From: an uncultured Asticcacaulis sp.
GTDB lineage: Bacteria > Pseudomonadota > Alphaproteobacteria > Caulobacterales > Caulobacteraceae
Assembly (NCBI GenBank): GCA_936940865.1
Contig: CAKZJB010000176.1
Coordinates: forward strand, 1 to 35,853
Length of the DNA: 35,853 nt
Direction of reading: 5' to 3'
A model generated the notes under the pieces. The model was not told the origin of the DNA. It ran no database searches and worked only from the letters and a program-made list of their open reading frames with translations. Both the position numbers and the translations under genes were made by a program. Positions 8,875 to 17,489 of this stretch are shown piece by piece; position 1 is the first letter of the stretch, and the number at the start of each line of letters is the position of its first letter.

Positions 8875-10193
8875 AGCCGCTCCAGTACGCGCCCGAGGCG
8901 GACCATCAGTTCGTCGATATCGGCTGCCGAGACATCGAGCGGCGGGCGGAAGCGGATGCTGTCCGTGCCCGCGCCCAGCAGCAGCAGGCTTTCGGTTTCC
9001 AGCGCCAAGTCGACCAGCCGCCCCTTGTTCCCCGCGCCCATCACCGTAAAGCCCTGATAAAGGCCGAGTCCCCTGATATTGCCGATCTTTTCAGGAAACC
9101 GTTCAACCAGTGCCTGAAGTCCCGAGACCAGGTGTGCTGTCTTTTCCGGCACGGCCTCGAGCAAGCCTTCATCTTCGACGATCTTCCACTCTTCGACAAA
9201 GCGGACCATGTCCGACAGGGTCCCGCCCCAGGTCGAATCGAGCACGCCGATGTCTTCCATCGGGTTGAGCATGTAGACCGCGCCATTGCCGAATTTCTTG
9301 GCAACGGCCACGGCCTGCGGCGGATAGGGGACGTCGAACAGGTCGATGGCGAAGACGTCGCCCGTCTGCCCGCCGGAGGTCTGGACTTCGTCGAGGCCCC
9401 AGCCGATATCGTAGCGATGGCAGAGCTCCGACAGGCCGCGATAGAAGCGCGGCAGGGCCAGGCGATGGCCGCCGGCGCCCTGCAGGGGCTCCAGGATGAC
9501 GCCGCTGATTTCGTCGCCGTGATGGCGCATGACGAATTCGAGGTTGCCCAGCACGACATCGACGGCATGGTCGTTTTCGGCCTCGGTCTTGCGGGCGTCG
9601 AACTCGGGGAAGGGCATCTGCAGATTGCCCTGGATCAGGCCGTGGAAGTCGCGCGTGGCGATCGGATCGTTGCTCAGCTTGGTGATGTTGAGCGTGTAGA
9701 CGGTGCGGCCGTGGAAGGCCTGGTCGAAATAGATGAAGCGGTGATTGAGCGTGTTGTGGCCGCGGGCGCGTTGCTTGTGGTGGTGGAGATTGATGAGATA
9801 TTTCATCATGTTCTCAACCGCTTCGGCACCGGAATTGACGGCATAGACCTCGACGCGCCCCTCCCGCGCCATGCATTTCGGCGCCAGCCGGTGCAGCAGC
9901 CGGTAATAGTCGAGGCAGTACGGCGTCAAAAAATCAGGATTGGCCATCTTGGTATTGGCGGCCAGGACCAGACGTTTGACATAGTCGGGCTCGAACAGGC
10001 GCGGATGGTTATAGCCGATCAGTTTCGAGCCATAGAGGCCGCACCAATCGAAGATCATGTCGCCGTCGACCGTCGCCAGCGTCATCCCGCGCGAGCGCTC
10101 GAGATCGATGCAGAACGGGTAGGGCTCGGCGATCACATAATTGGACAGTTCGGCCAGCATGCTGGCGCTGCGCATACGGGTATTGGCGTTCAT
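8871..10193 (-). CDS. lat: L-lysine 6-transaminase, class III PLP aminotransferase
   Basis: Transfers the epsilon-amino group of lysine to 2-oxoglutarate, giving 2-aminoadipate semialdehyde (cyclising to piperideine-6-carboxylate), a step in lysine catabolism. The product is 440 aa, the usual size. PLP residues are Asp268 in GLDEVQTSGG and the Schiff-base lysine in AVAKKFGNG (299/300). The segments STWGGTLSDMVR and GADSIRFRPPL match the lysine-6-transaminase subgroup and its mycobacterial member more closely than generic class III enzymes. The ATG at 10193 sits in an 11-bp inverted repeat; in-frame ATGs at codons 7 and 12 are alternatives. No piperideine-6-carboxylate dehydrogenase gene is beside it. 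The subgroup call rests on remembered motifs; the class is certain. Confidence 0.85.
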   Translation of the reverse strand: MNANTRMRSASMLAELSNYVIAEPYPFCIDLERSRGMTLATVDGDMIFDWCGLYGSKLIGYNHPRLFEPDYVKRLVLAANTKMANPDFLTPYCLDYYRLLHRLAPKCMAREGRVEVYAVNSGAEAVENMMKYLINLHHHKQRARGHNTLNHRFIYFDQAFHGRTVYTLNITKLSNDPIATRDFHGLIQGNLQMPFPEFDARKTEAENDHAVDVVLGNLEFVMRHHGDEISGVILEPLQGAGGHRLALPRFYRGLSELCHRYDIGWGLDEVQTSGGQTGDVFAIDLFDVPYPPQAVAVAKKFGNGAVYMLNPMEDIGVLDSTWGGTLSDMVRFVEEWKIVEDEGLLEAVPEKTAHLVSGLQALVERFPEKIGNIRGLGLYQGFTVMGAGNKGRLVDLALETESLLLLGAGTDSIRFRPPLDVSAADIDELMVRLGRVLERL

Positions 10194-10212
10194 GAGGCTA
10201 TATGAACGCCAA
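10183..10212. promoter_or_regulatory. 11-8-11 palindrome over the lat start codon
   Basis: TTGGCGTTCAT (10183-10193) and ATGAACGCCAA (10202-10212) are perfect inverted copies around eight bases. The lat ATG is the last triplet of the left arm on the minus strand. In the mRNA this can form a hairpin that hides the start codon, or in DNA it may be an operator. No conventional Shine-Dalgarno sequence is visible for this start. Confidence 0.6.
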
Positions 10213-10255
10213 AATTTACAAAATGAAAGTTAAATCGATCAGATTGTAAAAATAA

Positions 10256-11011
10256 TCATGCAATTTGTTGGGAATGTGCGGCTTGCCACTCGCGGAAATC
10301 GACCGTATCGAGCGGCGGTTGCCGCGTGGGGTCTGCCAGTTCCAGCATCAGCGGCACGAAGGCGTCGGGATGGGGCAGGGACATGGGGTCTTCGCCCGGG
10401 AAGGCCGAAGCGCGCATCTTCGTCCGCATGGCGCCAGGCGACACTATGGCGGCGCGGATTGGTGTGATTTCGATTTCGTCGGCCCAGGCGCGAACCAGGC
10501 TTTCCATGGCGGCCTTGGTGGCGCCGTACGGCCCCCAGAAGGCGCGGCCGCGGGTCGCGGCGGTCCCCGTGGTCAGGAAGACGGCGCGACCCGCTGCCGA
10601 TAGACGCAACAGAGGCTCCAGCGCGCGAATGAGACGCCATGTCGCTGTCAGATTGACGGCGACGATCTTGTCGAAATCCTTGGGATCGTGGTGTGTGACC
10701 GGGCTCAACTGGCCCAGGATCGCCGCGCAATGCACGAAGGTGTCGATGCGGCCGAAACGGTCGAGCAGGGCGGCCGACAGGCGGTCGCAGGCGTCGCCCT
10801 CGGTGATGTCGAAGGGAATCAGAGTCGCGTGCTGGCCGGTTGCGGCGAAGATTTCGTCGTCCAGGTCTTCCAGGCCGGCCTTGGAGCGGGCACAGGCGAC
10901 GACCTGGGCGCCGGCCTTGGCCAAGCCTAAGGCGCAAGCGCGGCCGATGCCGCGCGAAGCGCCAGTCACAAGGGCAATGCGACCCGTTTGCGTGGGCGAA
11001 GGAAGAGACAT
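10256..11011 (-). CDS. SDR family NAD(P)-dependent oxidoreductase
   Basis: A 251-aa short-chain dehydrogenase with a Rossmann fold. The cofactor motif TGASRGIG is at about residues 17-24, a CAAILG segment stands in place of NNAG, and the active site has YGATK (YxxxK) after TTGTAATRG, which supplies the Ser/Thr. The substrate is unknown. It lies 50 bases downstream of purF on the same strand and may be read through from the purine gene. Short-chain dehydrogenases next to purF recur in alphaproteobacteria as far as I recall. It starts at the ATG at 11011. Confidence 0.88.
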   Translation of the reverse strand: MSLPSPTQTGRIALVTGASRGIGRACALGLAKAGAQVVACARSKAGLEDLDDEIFAATGQHATLIPFDITEGDACDRLSAALLDRFGRIDTFVHCAAILGQLSPVTHHDPKDFDKIVAVNLTATWRLIRALEPLLRLSAAGRAVFLTTGTAATRGRAFWGPYGATKAAMESLVRAWADEIEITPIRAAIVSPGAMRTKMRASAFPGEDPMSLPHPDAFVPLMLELADPTRQPPLDTVDFREWQAAHSQQIA

Positions 11012-11061
11012 GTCTGAGCTCGTTAAAGGAAAGGCCGCGAAGGCGACTTCGCGGCTGGGTG

Positions 11062-12573
11062 TCAGTTGGCGCTGGCGAGCAGGGACAACTGGTGGCCCGG
11101 CGAGTCAGCTTCGTCCAGCGCATTTTCGCGATCGGTAAGACGCGTCGGATAGTCGCCGGTAAAATAGTGATCGGTGAACTGCGGGTTCTCCGGGTCGCGG
11201 CGATTGTGACCCATGGCCTTGTAGAGGCCTTCGACCGACAGGAAGCCCAGGGAATCGCATTCCAGCATCTGGCGCATTTCTTCCAGGCTGTGGTTGGCGG
11301 CCATCAGCTTGTCGCGGTCGGGCATGTCGATGCCATAGAAATCCGGGAACATGATCGGCGGAGAGGCCGAGCGCAGGTGGACCTCCTTGGCGCCGGCTTC
11401 GCGCACCATGCGCACGATCTTGACCGAGGTGGTGCCGCGCACGATCGAATCGTCGATCAGGATGACGCGCTTGCCTTCCAGAACCACGCGGTTGGGTGAG
11501 TGCTTCTTGCGCACGCCCAGGTCGCGGATGTTCTGGGTCGGCTGGATGAAGGTGCGGCCGACATAGTGGTTGCGGATAATGCCCAGTTCGAACGGCAGGC
11601 CCGACTGCTCCGAGAAGCCGAGCGAGGCCGGTACGCCCGAATCGGGGACGGGGACGACGATATCGGCGTCGGCGGGGTGTTCGATCGCCAGTTGGCGGCC
11701 CATGGCCTTGCGGACCTCATAGACCGACTTGCCGTTGACCACCGAGTCGGGGCGGGCGAAATAGACATATTCGAACAGGCAGGGACGGGCGCTGCGGGCG
11801 TCGAACGGCTTGAAGGACTTCAGGCCGTTTTCGTCGATTTGGACGACTTCGCCGTGCTCGACGTCGCGTACGAAGGTCGCGCCGATCATGTCGAGCGCGC
11901 AGGTTTCCGATGCCAGTACGTAGGAGCCGGCAAGCTTGCCGATGACCAGCGGGCGGATGCCCAGCGGATCGCGCGCGCCGATCAGCATCTTGCGCGTCAG
12001 GGCGACGAGCGCGAAGCCGCCTTCAAGGTGGCCAAGCGCTTCCAGGAAGCGGTCGATGATCTTGAGCGCGCGCGAGCGGGCGATCAGATGCAAAATGACC
12101 TCCGAATCGGAGGTCGACTGGAAGATGGAGCCTTCGGCGACCAGCTTGGTGCGAAGGTGCATGAAATTGGTGAGGTTGCCGTTGTGGGCAATCGCGATGC
12201 CGCCGGAATCGAGGTCGGCGAACATCGGCTGGACGTTGCGGATGAACGAACCGCCGGCCGTCGAGTAGCGTGTGTGGCCGATGGCGGCATTGCCGGGCAG
12301 CTTGGTCGTCAGGTCGTGGCTGGTGAAGACGTCCCCGACCAGGCCGTGCTGGCGTTCGGTGTAGAAGCGCCGGCCGTCGCACGAGGCCACGCCGCAGGCT
12401 TCCTGGCCGCGGTGCTGCAGGGCGTGCAGGCCAAGAACAGCCACGGCGCTGGCGTCCGCCATACCGTGGATACCGAAAACCCCGCACTCGAGGCGGGGCC
12501 GGTCATCGTCCCTGTCACGGGAAATGGTTTGGGTATCTGTAAGATCGGACAGGCCGGCGGGCTCAAACGACAT
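11062..12573 (-). CDS. purF: Amidophosphoribosyltransferase
   Basis: First committed enzyme of purine synthesis, making phosphoribosylamine from PRPP and glutamine. With the ATG at 12573 (AAAAGAG 6-12 bases upstream) the product is 503 aa. The glutaminase nucleophile is Cys30 in LECGVFGI, preceded by a 29-residue propeptide. The PRPP loop is ILIDDSIVRGTTS. Compared with the Fe-S cluster enzyme of B. subtilis, the cysteine in PxFYGID is Asp and the C-terminal NCGQC-like pair is missing, so a cluster is unlikely (inference from remembered sequence). It lies directly downstream of cvpA, the classic cvpA-purF pairing. Confidence 0.97.
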   Translation of the reverse strand: MSFEPAGLSDLTDTQTISRDRDDDRPRLECGVFGIHGMADASAVAVLGLHALQHRGQEACGVASCDGRRFYTERQHGLVGDVFTSHDLTTKLPGNAAIGHTRYSTAGGSFIRNVQPMFADLDSGGIAIAHNGNLTNFMHLRTKLVAEGSIFQSTSDSEVILHLIARSRALKIIDRFLEALGHLEGGFALVALTRKMLIGARDPLGIRPLVIGKLAGSYVLASETCALDMIGATFVRDVEHGEVVQIDENGLKSFKPFDARSARPCLFEYVYFARPDSVVNGKSVYEVRKAMGRQLAIEHPADADIVVPVPDSGVPASLGFSEQSGLPFELGIIRNHYVGRTFIQPTQNIRDLGVRKKHSPNRVVLEGKRVILIDDSIVRGTTSVKIVRMVREAGAKEVHLRSASPPIMFPDFYGIDMPDRDKLMAANHSLEEMRQMLECDSLGFLSVEGLYKAMGHNRRDPENPQFTDHYFTGDYPTRLTDRENALDEADSPGHQLSLLASAN

Positions 12574-12635
12574 GACTGCTCTTTTCAAAAACGCGAAAGA
12601 CACTGAACCCGCAAAATAGGGACAGAATCTTGATT

Positions 12636-13133
12636 TTACACTTCCGGCGCCACCTTGTCGGCCATTCCGGTGCCTTTTGGCAGGATGGCCTGGATGGTCT
12701 TGGCGCATTGGACGCTAAGCGGATGGATCTTGGCGTCGACGAACCATCGCGGCTGGCGCTCAATAGGCGTTACGTACGAGAAAATCAAATGGAATACGCC
12801 CAAAATCGTCAGGGTCCAGAGCACTCCGACGGCGACGCCCAACCCGCGGTCGACATAACCGGCGGCCTTCTGCTTATGCAGCTTGTCGGACAGGGCGTGA
12901 CCCAGATAGCGAATGCCGACGAAGAGCGCGACGAAGACGATGAAGGCGGCGACATAGGCCGTGATGGTGTCCAGGTGGAAGGCCCTGGCCATGAAGCCGC
13001 GTGATATGGCCGACAAGGTAATGGCGATGAAGAAAGACAGCAGGTTGACGACCTGGCGCAACGCGCCGGTCGAGAATCCGTAAAAGCAAAACACCGCCAG
13101 CATGGCCAGGAAAATCAGGTCGTACAGCGTCAT
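12636..13133 (-). CDS. cvpA: CvpA family membrane protein
   Basis: A 165-aa inner-membrane protein with about four hydrophobic helices (near residues 4-22, 28-45, 58-78 and 98-120), typical of the CvpA/colicin V production family. The molecular role is not settled; the family is linked to envelope homeostasis and sits next to purF in many proteobacteria. The start at 13133 gives MTLYDLIFLAM. It is 62 bases upstream of purF and in the same direction, so they are likely cotranscribed. Confidence 0.92.
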   Translation of the reverse strand: MTLYDLIFLAMLAVFCFYGFSTGALRQVVNLLSFFIAITLSAISRGFMARAFHLDTITAYVAAFIVFVALFVGIRYLGHALSDKLHKQKAAGYVDRGLGVAVGVLWTLTILGVFHLIFSYVTPIERQPRWFVDAKIHPLSVQCAKTIQAILPKGTGMADKVAPEV

Positions 13134-13215
13134 TCAAGCCCCCGGAGGTTTACGCGTAACGGCACATCGCCCGGCTCTGTGGATACCATTAATCGGTCTG
13201 GTTAACAACGGGGGC

Positions 13216-14586
13216 TCAGGCGTCCGCCGGCACGAGCTGCCCGATCGCATCGCTCAAGGTATTGAAACCGCGTAATTTCAAGGGGGGATTATCCATGGCG
13301 TTCTGCGCCGAAATCGCGCTCGAGAAGCCAAGCTTCAAGGCCTCTTTCAACCGCGCCTCCGTACGGCTGACCGTGCGCACGTCACCCGACAGGCTGATCT
13401 CGCCGAACACGACGCAGTCGCGGGGCAGCGCGATATCCGTCAGGGCCGAGACCAGCGCCATGGCGGCGCAGAGGTCGGCGGCGGGCTCGGAGACACGCAA
13501 TCCCCCGGCGACGTTGAGATAGACGTCCTTCTGGGCGAACGACACGCCGCAGCGGGCCTCAAGTACCGCCAGGATCATCGCCAGGCGCCCCGAATCCCAG
13601 CCGACGACGGCGCGGCGCGGCGTCCCATAGGCCGACGGCGCTACCAGGGCCTGGACCTCGACCAGGACAGGACGCGAACCCTCGATACCGGCGAACACCG
13701 CTGAGCCCGAGGGGCGTTCGTGGCGGTCGCCGAGGAACAGGGCTGATGGGTTGGGAACTTCGCGAAGGCCGGAATCGCCCATCTCGAAGACGCCGATCTC
13801 ATCGGTGGCGCCGAAGCGGTTCTTGGTGCCGCGCAGAATTCGGAACGGATAGCCGCGCTCGCCTTCGAAAGACAGCACGGCGTCGACCATGTGTTCGACG
13901 ACGCGCGGACCGGCTATCTGGCCTTCCTTTGTAACATGGCCGACCAGAATAACCGAGGTCCGCTTCTTCTTGGCCAGGCGCACCAGTTCGCCGGCACAGG
14001 CGCGGACCTGCGACACCGACCCTTGCGCCGCTTCGACGGCGTCGCTCCATAGGGTCTGGATCGAATCGATGATGACCAGGTCGAACGGCTCCCGCTTCAG
14101 GGCCTCGAGAATGGCGCGCAGGCCGGTTTCGGCCGCCAGCTCGACCGGCGCCTTGGAAAGTCCCATGCGCGCGGCGCGGCCGCGGATCTGTTCGACGGCC
14201 TCTTCGCCGGAAATATAGGCAACGCGCAGGCCTTTCGACGCCGCCTGGGCGGTGACCTGAAGGAGAAGGGTCGACTTGCCGACGCCCGGATCGCCGGCGA
14301 TCAGGATGGCCGAGCCCGGCACAATGCCACCGCCGCACACGCGGTCGAACTCCTCAATGCCGGTGATCATGCGCTCGGGCGCTTCGTCGACGCAGTCGAG
14401 CGTCTCGAACTGCAGCTTGTTCATGCGCGAGATCTTGCCGGCCTCAGGCTTCAGTCCCCCGGGCGGCGTGGAAAAGGTCTCCTGGACCAGGGTATTCCAC
14501 GCCTGGCAGGCGGAACACTGGCCGGCCCACTTGTTGTGGACGCCGCCACAAGCCTGGCAGACATAGACGGCGGAATCACGGGCCAT
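13216..14586 (-). CDS. radA: DNA repair protein RadA (Sms)
   Basis: RecA-like ATPase that processes recombination intermediates (branch migration, D-loop unwinding). The product is 456 aa, normal for the family. A four-cysteine zinc finger (C10, C13, C24, C27), Walker A GDPGVGKST (98-106), the RadA-specific KNRFGATDE motif, and a C-terminal Lon-protease-like domain are present. I chose the ATG at 14586 because GGAG lies eight bases before it; an in-frame GTG three codons upstream overlaps that Shine-Dalgarno sequence. A GTTC-N7-GTTC direct repeat lies 21-35 bases upstream, suggesting LexA control. cvpA follows after 82 bases. Confidence 0.97.
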   Translation of the reverse strand: MARDSAVYVCQACGGVHNKWAGQCSACQAWNTLVQETFSTPPGGLKPEAGKISRMNKLQFETLDCVDEAPERMITGIEEFDRVCGGGIVPGSAILIAGDPGVGKSTLLLQVTAQAASKGLRVAYISGEEAVEQIRGRAARMGLSKAPVELAAETGLRAILEALKREPFDLVIIDSIQTLWSDAVEAAQGSVSQVRACAGELVRLAKKKRTSVILVGHVTKEGQIAGPRVVEHMVDAVLSFEGERGYPFRILRGTKNRFGATDEIGVFEMGDSGLREVPNPSALFLGDRHERPSGSAVFAGIEGSRPVLVEVQALVAPSAYGTPRRAVVGWDSGRLAMILAVLEARCGVSFAQKDVYLNVAGGLRVSEPAADLCAAMALVSALTDIALPRDCVVFGEISLSGDVRTVSRTEARLKEALKLGFSSAISAQNAMDNPPLKLRGFNTLSDAIGQLVPADA

Positions 14587-14606
14587 GGAATACACTCCGA
14601 AAGAAT

Positions 14607-14621
14607 GTTCCGGATATGTTC
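14607..14621. promoter_or_regulatory. Candidate LexA (SOS) box upstream of radA
   Basis: GTTCCGGATATGTTC is an exact GTTC-N7-GTTC direct repeat, the LexA recognition pattern of alphaproteobacteria. It lies between alr and radA, immediately upstream of the radA ribosome site. Such a pattern is expected about once by chance in a window this long on both strands, so its position is the main support. Confidence 0.5.
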
Positions 14622-14644
14622 TTGTTTGGCGCGGGTGTCAAGGG

Positions 14645-15712
14645 TTAGATGTAGTGGCGTTCCACCCGCGCGGCGATCCGAGTCAGAATCTCGTAGCTGA
14701 TGGTCGATGAAGCGTGCGCGACTTCATCGACCGGCTGGCCGGGACCGAGGATTTCCACCCAGTCGCCAACCGCGACGTCGAGATCGGTGACGTCGAGGCA
14801 GCACAGGTCCATCGAGATGCGGCCCGCCAAATGCCGCCGTTCACCGTTGACGGTGGCAAAGCCGTATGCGCCGAAACTGCGCATCAGGCCATCGGCATAG
14901 CCGATGCCGAGCGTGGCGATCCACATGGGATTGCGCGCTTTGAACGAGGCGCCGTAGCCGACGGTTTCACCGCCTTCGATGTGGCCAACCTGCAGAACCT
15001 GGGCCTTGAGCGTGGCGACCTGCCGGATATCGGGCACCGTCTTGCCGAATGGCCCGCCGCCGTAAAGGCTGATGCCCGGGCGCGTTACGTCGAAGTGATA
15101 GTCGGCCCCCAGGAAGTGCCCGCCACTGTTGGCCAGGGACCGGGGCACGCCCGGGAAGCGCGCCGTGACCGCGTTGAAAATCGTCAACTGTTGAGGATTG
15201 AGCGGACTGTTGGGTTCGTCGCCGCAGACCAGGTGACTCATGACCAGGGCCAGCGGCCGGCGGCCGCGGGAGGGCAGGGCGTCGAGGTCGCCGACACGGA
15301 CGCCCAGCCGGTTCATGCCGGTGTCGATATGCAGTGCCGCCGCAAGGGTGTCCGGCGCGGAAATCCATCGTTGATACTGGTCGGCGGAATTGATGACCGG
15401 CCGCAGGTCGTGCGCCGCGAAAACAGCCGGTTCGCTCAGGCCGTCGAGCACGTAGATGACCGGGCCGGAGCCCAGCGCTTTCCGCAGGTCCACGCCCTCG
15501 GACAGGCGGGCGACGAAAAAGGTCGTGGCGCCATTGCGCGCCAGATGCGAGGCGATAGCGGCCGCCCCGAGGCCGTAGGCATCGGCCTTGACCACGGGCG
15601 CGACTTCGGCCGTGCCCGCACGCGCCTGCAGCGTCCGATAGTTGTGCAGCAGGGCGGAAAGGTCGATGTCCAGGCGGGCGGTCGCCGCGGCGTCTGAAGG
15701 TCGGGTCAGCAT
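14645..15712 (-). CDS. alr: Alanine racemase
   Basis: PLP enzyme that interconverts L- and D-alanine for peptidoglycan. The product is 355 aa. The PLP lysine is Lys42 in VVKADAYGLG and the catalytic tyrosine is about Tyr253 in ETVGYGASF. The N-terminal barrel and C-terminal beta domain are complete. It is in the leftward row dnaB-alr-radA-cvpA-purF, with an 83-base gap to dnaB and 58 bases to radA. The ATG at 15712 is the only plausible start. Confidence 0.96.
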   Translation of the reverse strand: MLTRPSDAAATARLDIDLSALLHNYRTLQARAGTAEVAPVVKADAYGLGAAAIASHLARNGATTFFVARLSEGVDLRKALGSGPVIYVLDGLSEPAVFAAHDLRPVINSADQYQRWISAPDTLAAALHIDTGMNRLGVRVGDLDALPSRGRRPLALVMSHLVCGDEPNSPLNPQQLTIFNAVTARFPGVPRSLANSGGHFLGADYHFDVTRPGISLYGGGPFGKTVPDIRQVATLKAQVLQVGHIEGGETVGYGASFKARNPMWIATLGIGYADGLMRSFGAYGFATVNGERRHLAGRISMDLCCLDVTDLDVAVGDWVEILGPGQPVDEVAHASSTISYEILTRIAARVERHYI

Positions 15713-15799
15713 AGACCGCGCGTAACACGATGCGGATAAAGGGAAAAGCGCTATCTCGGCGCTTTACGAGAATGTGCGCGAGACATGGGTTAGTTCGGC

Positions 15800-17296
<1,497 letters not shown>

Positions 17297-17405
17297 CGAC
17301 AATATAAAGCAGGAAGCATCGCACGAGTCGCGCGCTTGCGCGAACGGCTCACAGCCCCGCTATCCACAGTCTGTGGATTGCGGGTACAAATTAACCGGGA
17401 AAAAT

Positions 17406-17420
17406 GTTCTTATTTTGTTC
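17406..17420. promoter_or_regulatory. Candidate LexA (SOS) box upstream of dnaB
   Basis: GTTCTTATTTTGTTC is an exact GTTC-N7-GTTC repeat with a T-rich spacer ending in TTTT, close to the classic alphaproteobacterial LexA operator. It lies between the terminator of the TonB receptor gene and dnaB, where the dnaB promoter is expected. Confidence 0.55.
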
Positions 17421-17436
17421 TGGTGAAAAGTGAAAG

Positions 17437-17472
17437 AAAAAGGCCCTCCCGGCGAACCGGAAGGGCCTTTTT
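17437..17472 (-). terminator. Terminator of the TonB-receptor gene, bidirectional shape
   Basis: AAAAAGGCCCT (17437-17447) and AGGGCCTTTTT (17462-17472) pair perfectly, and after one mismatch the stem continues with CCGG/CCGG around a CGAA loop. On the minus strand it follows the receptor stop by 17 bases and ends in T5. Confidence 0.9.
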
Positions 17473-17489
17473 CCAGCATTCCCAAAGGC

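Noticed and set aside
13185-13208. TTAA...TTAA pair as a CtrA site before cvpA
   Set aside because: The spacing is nine bases (TTAATCGGTCTGGTTAA) instead of seven, and neither gene beside it is a usual CtrA target.
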